From Sphingobium sp. JS3065 (GTDB lineage Bacteria; Pseudomonadota; Alphaproteobacteria; Sphingomonadales; Sphingomonadaceae): 64,000 nucleotides of DNA. The stretch lies in NCBI RefSeq assembly GCF_026427355.1, contig NZ_CP102664.1, positions 496,001-560,000 on the forward strand, given 5' to 3'. Shown in pieces: positions 46,726-56,462 of this stretch (its first letter is position 1; every line of letters begins with the position of its first letter). Below the pieces are notes generated by a model. The model did not search any database, was not told where the DNA came from, and saw only the letters and a program-made list of their open reading frames with translations. The translations under genes were made by a program, and so were the position numbers.

Positions 46726-48135
46726 TTGCCCTTCCATGAAATGTTTGAGCCGGACGGTTCGATACGCCCCTGCTATGCCGAGGTGCAGAATTGGGTGGAG
46801 CGGACCGGCATTGCCGGGCTCAATCGTCGGATGGATGAGGCGGAGGCGATTTTCCGGCGCATCGGCATCACCTTCGCCGTCTATGGCGAGGGCGGCGATC
46901 CGGAACGGCTGATCCCCTTCGACCTGTTGCCGCGCATCTTCACCGGGCAGGAATGGCGCGTTCTGGACAAGGGCATCCGCCAGCGGGCGCGGGCGCTGAA
47001 CGCCTTTCTCCACGACGTCTATCATCGTGGGGAGATTGTGAAGGCGGGGGTCATGCCTGCTGACATCATCTATCGGAACAGCGCCTATCTGGCGGAAATG
47101 GCGGACTTCACGCCGCCGGGCAAGGTGTACAGCCATATCGTCGGCATCGACATCGTGCGGACGGGGCCGACCCGGTTCGAGGTGCTGGAGGATAATTGCC
47201 GCACGCCATCGGGCGTCTCCTACATGCTTGAAAATCGCGAGATCATGACGCGCATGTTCCCGGAACTGTTCGCGCAGGGAATAGTGGCGCCGGTCGACGA
47301 TTATCCGGCGGAATTGCTGAAGAGCCTGAAGGAAGTCGCTCCCCCTGCCTGCAAGGGCGATCCGGTGGTGGTGGTGTTGACGCCGGGGTCGCTCAACAGC
47401 GCTTATTATGAGCACAGCTTCCTTGCCGACCTGATGGGCGTGGAACTGGTGGAGCCTGCGGACCTGTTCGTCGACAATGACCGGGTGTGGATGAAGACCA
47501 CGCTGGGGCCGAAGGCGGTGGACGTCATCTACCGGCGCATCGACGACGAATATATCGACCCGCTGGTATTCCGGCCGGACAGCCTGCTGGGCGTGCCGGG
47601 CATCTTCAACGTCTATCGCAATGGCGGGGTGACGCTGGCGTCCGCGCCCGGATCGGGAATCGCCGACGACAAGGCCGTGTACATCTATGTGCCGGAGATG
47701 ATCCGATTTTATCTGGGCGAACAGCCGATCCTGGACAATATCCAGACCTGGCAATGCGGCAAGCCCGATGAATGCGCCTATGTGCTGGAAAACCTGCACG
47801 ACCTGGTGGCCAAGGAAGTGCATGGTTCGGGTGGTTACGGCATGTTGATCGGACCGAAATCGACCAAGGATGAGATCGCTGCCTATGCCGATCGGATCAG
47901 GGCCAATCCCGGTGAATTCATCGCCCAGCCGACGCTGGACCTGTCGACCGTGCCCACGCTCGGCCCGGCGGCGGTGGTCGGGCGGCATGCGGATTTCCGG
48001 CCCTACTGCCTGGTGGGCAAGCAGATCAGGCTGGTGCCGGGCGGGTTGACGCGGGTGGCGTTGACCGAAGGATCGTTGGTGGTGAACTCCAGCCAGGGCG
48101 GCGGAGTCAAGGACACCTGGGTTTTGCAGGACTGA
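46726..48135 (+). CDS. Circularly permuted ATP-grasp protein of the Anbu cluster
   Basis: This 469-residue cytosolic protein belongs to the circularly permuted type-2 ATP-grasp family (segments RIFTGQEWRVLDKGIRQRAR and RFEVLEDNCRTPSGVSYMLENR; late ESRT-like EGSLVVNSSQGGGVKDTW). It is expected to form a carboxylate-amine bond using ATP. TTG at 46726 is the likely start, with GGGAGGATC upstream. It is the first of a four-gene set with an alpha-E protein, a transglutaminase and an Anbu-type peptidase; the same set recurs across bacteria. The set probably makes and trims a peptide-like product, not yet defined. Confidence 0.92.
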   Translation: MPFHEMFEPDGSIRPCYAEVQNWVERTGIAGLNRRMDEAEAIFRRIGITFAVYGEGGDPERLIPFDLLPRIFTGQEWRVLDKGIRQRARALNAFLHDVYHRGEIVKAGVMPADIIYRNSAYLAEMADFTPPGKVYSHIVGIDIVRTGPTRFEVLEDNCRTPSGVSYMLENREIMTRMFPELFAQGIVAPVDDYPAELLKSLKEVAPPACKGDPVVVVLTPGSLNSAYYEHSFLADLMGVELVEPADLFVDNDRVWMKTTLGPKAVDVIYRRIDDEYIDPLVFRPDSLLGVPGIFNVYRNGGVTLASAPGSGIADDKAVYIYVPEMIRFYLGEQPILDNIQTWQCGKPDECAYVLENLHDLVAKEVHGSGGYGMLIGPKSTKDEIAAYADRIRANPGEFIAQPTLDLSTVPTLGPAAVVGRHADFRPYCLVGKQIRLVPGGLTRVALTEGSLVVNSSQGGGVKDTWVLQD

Positions 48136-48139
48136 ACGG

Positions 48140-49072
48140 ATGCTGAGCCGGACCGCTGAAAATCTCTTCTGGATGGCGCGCTATATGGAGCGGGCCGAGG
48201 CCACGGCGCGCCTGCTGACCATGGGCCAGCGCATGGCGATCCTGCCGGGCGCGCATCATCGCGACGAATGGCGCTCGGTGGTGCGGGCGACGGGCGCGCT
48301 CAACCATTTCCCCGAAGGCGCGCAAGTGACGGAGAGCGACGCGATCGCTTTCCTGATGCTGGATGTCGACAACCCCTCCTCCATCCGGTCCTGTTTGCTC
48401 AAGGCCCGCGCCAACGCCAAGTCGGCCCGGACCATGCTGACGCAGGACATGTGGGAGGCGCTGAACGAAGGCTGGCGCAAGCTCGACAGCTATGACGTGG
48501 CCGAAGCGCGGCAACAGCTTCCCGCGCTGATCGACTGGGTGAAGACGCGGGTGATGACCTTCCGCGGCGCGGCCCATTCGGGGCAGCTCCGCAACGAGGG
48601 GCATGATTTCCTGCGCACCGGATCGGCGCTGGAGCGGGCGCAGATGACGCTGCGCCTGCTGGACGTCAAATATTATGTGCTGCTGCCGGAGACGGAGGTG
48701 GTGGGCGGCAATCGCGACCATTATCAATGGACGTCGGTGCTTTACGCGCTGTCGGGTGCGCGGGCCTTTCACCATATTTATGGCGGCACCTACACGCCCT
48801 GGCAGATCACGGATTTCCTGGTGCTGAACCGGCTGTTCCCGCGCAGCATAGCCTATTGCTACGACCAGTTGGCCTATCGGCTCAACCGGCTGGCGGGGTG
48901 GCATGATGCACGGGCGGCCTGTCATGATACGGTGCGGGAGATGGTGGCGAACCTGGAGAAACTCGACAGTGGCGAGATTTTCAGGGCCGGCCTGCATGAA
49001 ACGGTGCAGAACGGCCTGATGAGCACCAACCGCCTGGGTGTGGAGATCGCCCAGGCCTATCATTTCGGCTGA
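48140..49072 (+). CDS. Alpha-E domain protein
   Basis: This 310-residue mainly helical protein has the alpha-E signature at the N-terminus (MLSRTAENLFWMARYMERAEATARLL) and FLVLNRLFPRSIAYC near residue 235. The family has no proven activity but is almost always next to a circularly permuted ATP-grasp gene, as here (4-base gap). It is likely a partner or substrate carrier. Confidence 0.93.
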   Translation: MLSRTAENLFWMARYMERAEATARLLTMGQRMAILPGAHHRDEWRSVVRATGALNHFPEGAQVTESDAIAFLMLDVDNPSSIRSCLLKARANAKSARTMLTQDMWEALNEGWRKLDSYDVAEARQQLPALIDWVKTRVMTFRGAAHSGQLRNEGHDFLRTGSALERAQMTLRLLDVKYYVLLPETEVVGGNRDHYQWTSVLYALSGARAFHHIYGGTYTPWQITDFLVLNRLFPRSIAYCYDQLAYRLNRLAGWHDARAACHDTVREMVANLEKLDSGEIFRAGLHETVQNGLMSTNRLGVEIAQAYHFG

Positions 49073-49086
49073 GAGGGAGGGCGCGC

Positions 49087-49956
49087 GTGAAACTGCTCGT
49101 CCGCCACCAGACGGTCTACCGCTATGCGGCTGTGGCGGGACGGGTGGCGATGCGGCTGAAGCTGATGCCCGTCGATACGCCCGTTCAGAAGGTGCTCGAC
49201 TGGCAGGTCAGCGTCAATGACGAGCCGCTGAACAGCTTCCGCCCCAACAGCTATGGCGAGATGGAGGCGATCTGGGTCCGGCACGACCGGACGGACAATG
49301 CCGTGATCGTTGCCGAAGGACTGGTCGAGACGCGGGAGAGCCATGGCGTTCTGGGCTGGCTGGGTGGCCGGGTCGATCCGCGCTATTTCCTGCGGGAGAC
49401 GCGGCTGACTGCGGCGTCCCCCGCGATGCGCGACATGGCGCTCCGCCTGCCCGATGAGGACGGGACACTGGCGCGCCTCCATGCCCTGTCCGCGGCGGTA
49501 AGCGATGCCGTGGCCTATCGCGGCGGCGTGACGACCGCCAGCACCACGGCGGCGGAGGCCTTCGCCCTGGGGGCGGGGGTCTGTCAGGACCATGCGCAGG
49601 TCTTCATCGCCGGGGCGCGGGCCTTGGGAATTCCGGCGCGTTACGTGTCGGGCTACCTGCTGGCCGATGAGGGCAATGTGCTGCACGAAACCCATGGCTG
49701 GGCGGAGGCGCTGGTGCCGGAACTGGGCTGGGTGGGGTTCGACCCGTCCAACCGGGTCTGCGTGACGGAGCGCTATCTGCGTCTTGCCTGCGGGCTGGAT
49801 GCGGACGATGCTGCCCCGATTCGCGGCTCCGTGACGGTGGCGGGCGATATCTGGATTGACGCGGACGTCCGGATCGCGCAGGCGGTGGACGGGGTGGAAG
49901 AGCGGCAATTGCAACGGCAGCAACAACAAGGCACGCAAGCCACCGCGCAGGGTTGA
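49087..49956 (+). CDS. Transglutaminase-like cysteine protease
   Basis: This 289-residue protein has an N-terminal beta domain (MKLLVRHQTVYRYA) and a transglutaminase-like core. The triad is Cys in GVCQDHAQVF (about residue 161), His in THGWAEAL and Asp in VGFDPSN. Such enzymes hydrolyse or transfer amide bonds; here it probably acts on the product of the ATP-grasp ligase. It has the same direction and a short gap from the alpha-E gene. The C-terminus is Gln-rich (ERQLQRQQQQG). Confidence 0.93.
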   Translation: MKLLVRHQTVYRYAAVAGRVAMRLKLMPVDTPVQKVLDWQVSVNDEPLNSFRPNSYGEMEAIWVRHDRTDNAVIVAEGLVETRESHGVLGWLGGRVDPRYFLRETRLTAASPAMRDMALRLPDEDGTLARLHALSAAVSDAVAYRGGVTTASTTAAEAFALGAGVCQDHAQVFIAGARALGIPARYVSGYLLADEGNVLHETHGWAEALVPELGWVGFDPSNRVCVTERYLRLACGLDADDAAPIRGSVTVAGDIWIDADVRIAQAVDGVEERQLQRQQQQGTQATAQG

Positions 49957-49980
49957 ACGACTATAGGAGCCCTTTGGGCC

Positions 49981-50718
49981 ATGACTTATTGTGTGGCGGT
50001 GCGCGTCGACCAGGGACTGGTCATGCTGTCCGACACCCGCACCAATGCGGGGATGGACAATATCGCGCGCTACCGGAAAAGCTTCACCTACGGCGTGCCG
50101 GGTGAGCGGGCGATCACCATGATGTGTTCGGGCAATCTGTCGATCACGCAAGGGGTGAAGGCCATGCTGGGCCGGGCGATCAAGGATTCGGCGCTCGATC
50201 CGGCTGTCGAGACGATCCTCAACTGCCCCACCATGCACCGCGCCGCGCAGATCGTGGGCGATGCGATGTGCGCCATGCAGGGGCGCTATCGCAGCACGAT
50301 AGAGATGCAGGGATCGGGCGCCGACGCCTCCATCCTGATCGCCGGGCAGCGCAAGGGCGGGAAGCCGCGCCTCTACCTCATTTACTCGGCGGGCAATTTC
50401 ATCGAGGCGACGGAGGACACGCCCTTCTTCCAGATCGGCGAGCATAAATATGGCAAGCCCATCCTGGACCGCATCATCAAACGCGAAACCAGCCTGGAGG
50501 ACGCGACCAAGGCGGTGCTGGTGTCGATGGATTCGACGCTGCGGTCGAATCTGTCGGTCGGCATGCCGCTGGACCTGACGGTGATAGAGCGGGATGCGTT
50601 CCACTTCCGCGTGCGCACCCGGATCGAGGCGGATAATGAGGAATTCCAGCTTCTCTCGCATAGCTGGTCGGCGGCGTTGCGGAAGGGTTTCGAGGATTTG
50701 CCGAACGTGCTCGACTGA
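49981..50718 (+). CDS. Anbu proteasome-type peptidase
   Basis: This 245-residue protein is of the Anbu family, related to HslV and proteasome beta subunits. The N-terminal nucleophile is Thr2 (MTYCVAVRVDQGLVMLSDTR), exposed after Met removal. Lys in the usual third position is less clear, although KSFTYG near residue 37 is family-like. These form self-compartmentalising complexes without a dedicated ATPase. It closes the four-gene cluster. Confidence 0.92.
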   Translation: MTYCVAVRVDQGLVMLSDTRTNAGMDNIARYRKSFTYGVPGERAITMMCSGNLSITQGVKAMLGRAIKDSALDPAVETILNCPTMHRAAQIVGDAMCAMQGRYRSTIEMQGSGADASILIAGQRKGGKPRLYLIYSAGNFIEATEDTPFFQIGEHKYGKPILDRIIKRETSLEDATKAVLVSMDSTLRSNLSVGMPLDLTVIERDAFHFRVRTRIEADNEEFQLLSHSWSAALRKGFEDLPNVLD

Positions 50719-50741
50719 GTTCGCCCGTCACTCCCCCATTC

Positions 50742-50820
50742 GTCATCCCAGCGAAAGCTGGGATCTGGTGCGGCTATGTGGTGCCCTCGTTGCCTGAGAT
50801 CCCAGCTTTCGCTGGGATGA
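50742..50820. repeat. REP-like inverted repeat after the Anbu cluster
   Basis: TCATCCCAGCGAAAGCTGGG and its near-complement at the other end (CCCAGCTTTCGCTGGGATGA) are separated by about 35 bases; each half is itself a hairpin. Related GTCA-CCCAGCG-AAGCTGGGG arms occur after pyrG. This is a dispersed intergenic repeat that may end transcription. Confidence 0.75.
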
Positions 50821-50944
50821 CAGAAGTTAGGGGAGGGGAACGGCGAGGCTCAGCTTCTCGCCCATCAAGCAAATCCATCGCTTGCGCGCCCGCCCGCTTG
50901 GCCTATCTCATCGCGACAGACGAATCGTAGCCGGAAAGACTTTC

Positions 50945-51907
50945 ATGACTGCCACCCATTCGACCCGCATGCTGATCCTCGGTTCCGGCCCGGCCGGTCT
51001 GTCCGCCGCCATTTATGGCGCACGCGCGGGCTTGGCGCCGATCGTGGTGCAGGGCATGCAGCCGGGCGGGCAATTGACCATCACCACCGATGTGGAAAAT
51101 TACCCCGGCTTCCGCGACGTCATCCAGGGCCCCTGGCTGATGGAGCAGATGCAGGCGCAGGCCGAACATGTCGGCGCGCAGATGGTGTACGACCAGATTG
51201 TCGACGTAGACCTGTCCAATCGGCCCTTCAGGCTGAAGGGCGACAGCGGCACGCTCTATTATGCTGACAGCCTGGTGATCGCGACCGGCGCGCAGGCCAA
51301 ATGGCTGGGCGCGGAAGGCGAACAACTGTTGCAGGGCAAGGGCGTGTCTGCCTGCGCGACCTGCGACGGCTTCTTCTATCGCGGCAAGAAGGTGGTGGTG
51401 ATCGGTGGCGGCAATACCGCGGTCGAGGAGGCGCTCTACCTCACCAACCACAGCCAGGACGTCACGCTGATCCACCGCCGCGATTCGCTGCGGGCGGAGA
51501 AGATTCTTCAGCAGCGCCTGTTCGCGCATCCCAATATCAAGGTGCTGTGGAATCAGGCAATCGAACGCTTCGTCGGCGGCGGCAATCCGGAAGGACTGGT
51601 CGGCGTCGACCTGATCGACACGGTGACGGGCCACAAGTCGCATATCGAGACGGACGGCGCTTTCGTCGCCATCGGCCATCAGCCCGCTACCGAATTGTTC
51701 GTCGACAAGCTGCCGATGGACGAGGGCTATCTGCTGGTCGAGAAGGGCACGACGAAGACCGCCATTCCGGGCGTGTTCGCGGCGGGCGATGTCAGCGACA
51801 AGGTCTATCGTCAGGCGGTGACGGCAGCTGGCATGGGCTGCATGGCGGCCCTGGATGTCGAGAAATTCCTGGCCGAAGCCGATTTCGAAGCCATCGCGGC
51901 GGAATAA
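50945..51907 (+). CDS. trxB: Thioredoxin-disulfide reductase
   Basis: This 320-residue FAD/NADPH flavoenzyme reduces thioredoxin. The FAD motif GSGPAGLSAAIYGARAG is at about residues 13-29, the redox CxxC (ACATCDG) near 137-142, the NADPH motif GGGNTAVEEALYL near 156-168, and GVFAAGDVSDKVYRQ near 277. Length and domains are standard. The start ATG at 50945 fits the family; upstream in-frame codons add no conserved sequence. It would also recycle the TrxC at 3313. Confidence 0.97.
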   Translation: MTATHSTRMLILGSGPAGLSAAIYGARAGLAPIVVQGMQPGGQLTITTDVENYPGFRDVIQGPWLMEQMQAQAEHVGAQMVYDQIVDVDLSNRPFRLKGDSGTLYYADSLVIATGAQAKWLGAEGEQLLQGKGVSACATCDGFFYRGKKVVVIGGGNTAVEEALYLTNHSQDVTLIHRRDSLRAEKILQQRLFAHPNIKVLWNQAIERFVGGGNPEGLVGVDLIDTVTGHKSHIETDGAFVAIGHQPATELFVDKLPMDEGYLLVEKGTTKTAIPGVFAAGDVSDKVYRQAVTAAGMGCMAALDVEKFLAEADFEAIAAE

Positions 51908-51948
51908 GGAGAGCAGCGACCGCACCGGTCGCTGGCCGCTCCCCAGCT

Positions 51949-53463
51949 TTATTGCCCGAACCCGGCTTCCCTTGCCAGCGCCACGGCTTCCCGCGCCGCC
52001 GCGAGCAGCGCGCCGCTCTTCGCCTCGCATTCGCGCTGTTCATATTCCGGCGTCGAGTCCGCGACGATGCCCGCGCCCGCCTGCACATGCATCACCCCGT
52101 CCTTGAGGACGGCGGTGCGCAGGACGATGCAACTGTCCATATTGCCGTCCGGCCCGAAATAGCCCACGCCGCCCGCATAAGCGCCCCGCGTCTCCGGCTC
52201 CAGTTCCGCGATGATCTCGCAGGCCCGCACCTTGGGCGCGCCCGAAACCGTGCCCGCCGGAAAGCCCGCGAACAGGGCGTCCAGCGCATCCTTTTCCGGC
52301 GCCAGCCGTCCCACGACGTTGGAAACGATGTGCATGACATGGCTGTAAAATTCGACGGCATAGCTGTCCGTCACCGTAACCGTGCCCGCCGCCGCCACCC
52401 GGCCCACATCGTTGCGGCCCAGGTCGAGCAGCATCAGATGCTCCGCCCGTTCCTTGGGATCGGCCAACAGGCTTTCGCGATTGGCGGCATCCTCGACGGC
52501 ATTTTTCCCACGCGGACGGGTGCCCGCAATGGGCCGGATGGTGACTTCGCCGTCCCGCGCCCGGACCAGGATTTCCGGGCTGGACCCGATCAGCGCAAAA
52601 CCGGGCAGGTCCAGATAATAGAGGAAGGGCGACGGATTGATCCGCCGCAAGGCGCGATAAAGCGCGATGGGGGGCAGGGTGAAGGGGCTGGTGAAGCGCT
52701 GCGCCAGCACCACCTGAAAGATATCGCCTGCGACGATATAATCCTTCGCCTTCTCGACCATGGCGGCATAGCGCCCCGGACCCAGCACTGGCGTCACCGC
52801 GACATCGGCAATCTCGGCGGTGGCGGCCTGCGCGGGCAGGGGCGCCGCCAGCCGCGCCGCGACGGCGTCGATCCGCTCCAGCGCCTGGGCCACCGCGCTG
52901 TCGGCGTCGGCAAAGCCGCCCTTCCACACCGGCGCGACCAGATAGAGCGCGTCGGCCAGCCGGTCGAACACCAACATCACCGTCGGCCGCACGAACAGCA
53001 TGTCGGGCAGCGCAATCGGATTTTCAGCGGGACGGGGCAGTTTTTCGACCAGCCCGACCGTCTCATAACCGAAATAGCCGACCAGGCAGGCCAGGGCAGG
53101 GGGCAGCGCCGGGTCAAGCTCCGCCCGGCATTCCGCCACCAGCGCCCGCAGCGCGTCGAGCGCGTCCACGCCTTCGGCGACGAAGGCGTCCCGGTCGGTC
53201 GCCCATTGGCGGTTGATCTCCGCCGCATGGCCCTGCGCCCGGAAAACCAGGTCGGGGGCCAGCCCGATCAGGCTGTATCGGCCCCGCACCGCGCCGCCCT
53301 CCACCGATTCCAGCAGGAAGTCGCCGCGATCAGCCTCGAACAATTTCAGGGCGGCGGAAATCGGCGTGTCGGTGTCGGCGATCTGGCGTCGCCACACCAG
53401 CGCGGATTGCCCCGCCGCCAGCGCCTTGCGCGCGGTTTCGATGCCGTCCGTCCCCGCAGCCAT
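51949..53463 (-). CDS. trpE: Anthranilate synthase component I
   Basis: This 504-residue enzyme converts chorismate to anthranilate in tryptophan synthesis. Features are the Trp-feedback segment LLESVEGG near residue 40, PSPFLYYL, the catalytic GTRPRGK and GTVSGAPKVRA near residue 430, and the final GYFGPDGNMDSCI. The ATG at 53463 lies 1 base after the ppiD-like stop; an ATG five codons earlier would overlap that gene. It is downstream of ppiD in the same direction, an arrangement typical for sphingomonads. Confidence 0.96.
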   Translation of the reverse strand: MAAGTDGIETARKALAAGQSALVWRRQIADTDTPISAALKLFEADRGDFLLESVEGGAVRGRYSLIGLAPDLVFRAQGHAAEINRQWATDRDAFVAEGVDALDALRALVAECRAELDPALPPALACLVGYFGYETVGLVEKLPRPAENPIALPDMLFVRPTVMLVFDRLADALYLVAPVWKGGFADADSAVAQALERIDAVAARLAAPLPAQAATAEIADVAVTPVLGPGRYAAMVEKAKDYIVAGDIFQVVLAQRFTSPFTLPPIALYRALRRINPSPFLYYLDLPGFALIGSSPEILVRARDGEVTIRPIAGTRPRGKNAVEDAANRESLLADPKERAEHLMLLDLGRNDVGRVAAAGTVTVTDSYAVEFYSHVMHIVSNVVGRLAPEKDALDALFAGFPAGTVSGAPKVRACEIIAELEPETRGAYAGGVGYFGPDGNMDSCIVLRTAVLKDGVMHVQAGAGIVADSTPEYEQRECEAKSGALLAAAREAVALAREAGFGQ

Positions 53464-53464
53464 C

Positions 53465-55414
53465 TTACTGACCGCCATTATTGGCGCTGGTAAGGGCGCG
53501 CTGAACGCCCGCCACCGCATTGGCGTTGCGCTTGACGCCCAGTTGCTTCTCGACCGCCCGCTCGAACTGCTGGCCATATTCCTGGCCGACGACATCGCTG
53601 AGCTGGTCGCGAACCTGATTGACCAGCGCCTTGTCGCTCCCTGCGTCGCCGCTCTTGATGCCGTTCAACTGCACCACGAAATAGCCGCGATCCTGCCCGG
53701 CGGGCAGCGTCTTCACGCTGTTGGCGGCCATGGCGAAGAGCATCATGATCTCCGCTGGCGGGCGCTGTCCCTCGCGCATGATGTCGGCGCGGCGTCCGCC
53801 CACGACCTGCGGCCTGGGCAGGGGCACGCCGGCGGCGGCGACCGCCTCGTCCAGCTTCATGCCCTTGGCGACCTTGGCGCGGATCTGTTCGGCCAATGCC
53901 TTCGCCTTCTCATTGCCCTGGGCCAGCTTGTACTGCATCGCCACCAGCGCCTTCACCTTGGCCAGCGGCGGCGGCGCGGCGGCCTGGATGTCGCCCGGCG
54001 CGGCGAGCGCATAACGCTTGTCGGCGGCGATGGGGATCAACTGCGCATCGTCATCCTGGCTCATCGCGAAGACGGGGGTGAGCAGGGGCTGCACATCCGC
54101 CGGAAGCTGATAGGCCACGTCCTCGACCTGCTTGCCGGAGGAGACGAGGAAGGGCGTGGTTTCCAGCTTCAGGCCATTATCCTTCACCACTTCCTCGAAG
54201 CTGCCGCCATTGGCGACCTGATCCTCGATCTTGCCGGTGAAGTCGCTCAGCAGCTTCTTTTCCTTCTGCGTCCGCAGCGTGGCGACGATTTCGCTCCGCA
54301 CGGCGTCCAGCGGACGGGCCGGGGTCGACTTGACCGCCGTGACGCGCAGCAGCACCCAGCCCAGCGAACCGCGCAGCGGCCCGACCAGTTCGCCCTGCTT
54401 CGCCGCGAAGCCCGCATTGGCCACGGCGGCCGAAGCGGCGGAGGTCAGCCCCTCGCGGCTCTGGTCCGTCAGTTCGGACACGGAAAGGCCCGCGCCCTGC
54501 GCCGCGGCGGCCAGCGACTTGCCGCCCTTCACCTGATCGGCAATCGCCTTGGCGGCCGCCTGCGTCGGCAGGATCAACTGCTCGAAGCTGCGGCTTTCCC
54601 TGGCGGCATAGGCGGCCTTGTTCTGGTTGTAATAGCTTGCGATCTCCGCATCGGTCGGCTGCGCCGCCTGGGCGAAACGCTCGACGTCGATCACCGCATA
54701 GCGGATGCGGCGCTGTTCCGGGATCGTGTAGCGCGCGGCAGTCTTCTTGTAGAAGTCGCCAAGCTGCGCGTCGGTCGGGTCGCCAATGTCCTTGAACGCG
54801 GTGGCGGGAATGATGGCGATGGTGCCCTGACGCGCTTCCAGCAGCAGCGAGGCATAGGGCAGGACCATGGAATCGGTCAGCTTCACGCCCAGACCCAGCG
54901 GGGCCAGCATCTGCCGCTCCAATATCTCGCGGCTGATGTCGTCGCGCAGAGCCTGCTCGGTGATCCGCTCGCGCAGCAGCAACTGCCGGAAATTCTCCTG
55001 GCTGAAATTGCCTGCCGCATCCTGAAATGCAGGGATTTGCGCGATCTGCGCATCGACCAGCCGCTTGGAAATATGGACCTGCTGGTCCTTTGCATATTCC
55101 TTCAGCGTCATCGACGCGACAAGCTGATCATAAACCTGCGCCGCGCCGCCCTGCGCCAGGAAATCGCCGATCTGCAGGCCCGGATTGGACCGGCGCGCAG
55201 TTTCGAATACGCGCTGCACCCGGTCCTGCAACTCCGCCAGGGTGAGGCGCGACCCGCCTGCCTTCGCAACGGTTTCCCCGCTGCCCATGGCCGATCCCAA
55301 TTTGCCGCTGGTGATGTCCCCCATGATGAAGGCGGCCGCGATGATCCCCAGGAAGATCAGGGCCACAAAGGCCCCGAATTTGGAGCGGATGAAACGGCGA
55401 AAGACTGAAAGCAT
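53465..55414 (-). CDS. ppiD: Peptidylprolyl isomerase, PpiD/SurA-like
   Basis: This 649-residue membrane-anchored periplasmic chaperone has one N-terminal membrane segment (about residues 12-32, ending FIMGDITSG). A SurA-like N-domain (YDQLVASMTLKEYAKD) follows, with a parvulin-type domain at about 255-365 (RSFEQLILPTQAAAKAIA to GPLRGSLGWVLL). It helps outer-membrane proteins fold. It is divergent from tpiA. The stop lies just before the trpE start. Confidence 0.93.
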   Translation of the reverse strand: MLSVFRRFIRSKFGAFVALIFLGIIAAAFIMGDITSGKLGSAMGSGETVAKAGGSRLTLAELQDRVQRVFETARRSNPGLQIGDFLAQGGAAQVYDQLVASMTLKEYAKDQQVHISKRLVDAQIAQIPAFQDAAGNFSQENFRQLLLRERITEQALRDDISREILERQMLAPLGLGVKLTDSMVLPYASLLLEARQGTIAIIPATAFKDIGDPTDAQLGDFYKKTAARYTIPEQRRIRYAVIDVERFAQAAQPTDAEIASYYNQNKAAYAARESRSFEQLILPTQAAAKAIADQVKGGKSLAAAAQGAGLSVSELTDQSREGLTSAASAAVANAGFAAKQGELVGPLRGSLGWVLLRVTAVKSTPARPLDAVRSEIVATLRTQKEKKLLSDFTGKIEDQVANGGSFEEVVKDNGLKLETTPFLVSSGKQVEDVAYQLPADVQPLLTPVFAMSQDDDAQLIPIAADKRYALAAPGDIQAAAPPPLAKVKALVAMQYKLAQGNEKAKALAEQIRAKVAKGMKLDEAVAAAGVPLPRPQVVGGRRADIMREGQRPPAEIMMLFAMAANSVKTLPAGQDRGYFVVQLNGIKSGDAGSDKALVNQVRDQLSDVVGQEYGQQFERAVEKQLGVKRNANAVAGVQRALTSANNGGQ

Positions 55415-55606
55415 GGAGGAAAGTCCGTAAAGCGGCTTTGATGGCGGCCCGCTTTAAGGGCGGATCGTCGCGCGGGCAAGGGCGCACGGGTTCCAAGGCT
55501 GGACAAATGCGCGTTCGCCGTTCATCGGCTCCGCCAACCCTGCTGTTCGCGTTGGAGAGCGCTGCCGGTGGGGACCGTGCAGCAATGACCACAAGGGGAA
55601 AGATCG

Positions 55607-56347
55607 ATGGGCAGGCGCAAGCTGGTTGTCGGCAACTGGAAGATGAACGGCCTTCGCGCCCAATTGGGCGAGGTGGAGGCTATCGGTCGCCTGGCGCAGG
55701 ATTATCCGGCGGCGCAGGTCGGCCTGTGCCTGCCCGCGACGCTGATCGCGGCGGCGGACGGCGTGAAGGGCGCGGCGTTCATCGGCGCGCAGGACTGCCA
55801 TATGAAGGCCAGCGGCGCGCACACCGGCTGCCTGTCCGCCGCCATGCTGGCGGAAGCCGGGGCAGGCTGGACCATCGTCGGCCATAGCGAGCGGCGGCAG
55901 GACCAGGGCGAAACCGATGCCGACATCGCGGCCAAGGCGCTGGCGGCGAAGGCGGCGGGGCTGAAGGTCATCCTCTGCGTGGGCGAGAGCCTGGACGTCC
56001 GGGATGCGGGCAATGCGGAAGCGGTGGTCTCCGCGCAACTGCTCGCCTCCCTGCCGGAAGGCGCGGCGGCGGACTGGCTGGCGATCGCCTATGAGCCGAT
56101 CTGGGCCATCGGCACGGGCCGAATCCCCACCATGGAAGCGGTCGCCGCCATGCACGCGGCCCTGCGCGCCGCCCTGGCCAGCCGGATCGGGGCGGATGCC
56201 GATGCGATGCGAATCCTCTACGGCGGATCGATGAACGGCGACAATGCGGCGGAGCTGCTCGCGATTGCCGACGTCGACGGCGGCCTGATCGGCGGCGCCA
56301 GCCTGACGGCGGAAAAATTCGCTCCGGTGATCGCCGCAGCGGCCTGA
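55607..56347 (+). CDS. tpiA: Triosephosphate isomerase
   Basis: This 246-residue TIM-barrel enzyme interconverts dihydroxyacetone phosphate and glyceraldehyde-3-phosphate. The N-terminal Lys segment GNWKMNG is at residues 8-14, catalytic His in VGHSERRQ near 90, and catalytic Glu in AYEPIWAIGTG near 164. ILYGGSMNGDN and GGLIGGASL complete the phosphate loop. A GC-rich stem-loop follows the stop. Confidence 0.97.
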   Translation: MGRRKLVVGNWKMNGLRAQLGEVEAIGRLAQDYPAAQVGLCLPATLIAAADGVKGAAFIGAQDCHMKASGAHTGCLSAAMLAEAGAGWTIVGHSERRQDQGETDADIAAKALAAKAAGLKVILCVGESLDVRDAGNAEAVVSAQLLASLPEGAAADWLAIAYEPIWAIGTGRIPTMEAVAAMHAALRAALASRIGADADAMRILYGGSMNGDNAAELLAIADVDGGLIGGASLTAEKFAPVIAAAA

Positions 56348-56357
56348 ACAAAAATAA

Positions 56358-56379
56358 CCCCTCCCGTCTGCGGGAGGGG
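56358..56379 (+). terminator. Stem-loop after tpiA
   Basis: CCCCTCCCG-TCTG-CGGGAGGGG forms a perfect 9-bp stem with a 4-base loop, 11 bases after the tpiA stop. The T run is weak on this strand (A-rich upstream), so it may stop the opposite direction better. Confidence 0.6.
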
Positions 56380-56462
56380 ATAGGACAGGGGCAGTTGCCC
56401 CCGCGCCCCATCGTCGCTATGTGCGCGGCAACGCACCCCATTACCGGACAGAGTTCGCCCCC

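Noticed and set aside
51301..55408. Long rightward open frames (730 and 731 codons) across trxB, trpE and the ppiD-like gene
   Set aside because: These are GC-rich shadow frames full of Arg/Gly/His without domains, while the opposite or overlapping frames encode recognised enzymes.
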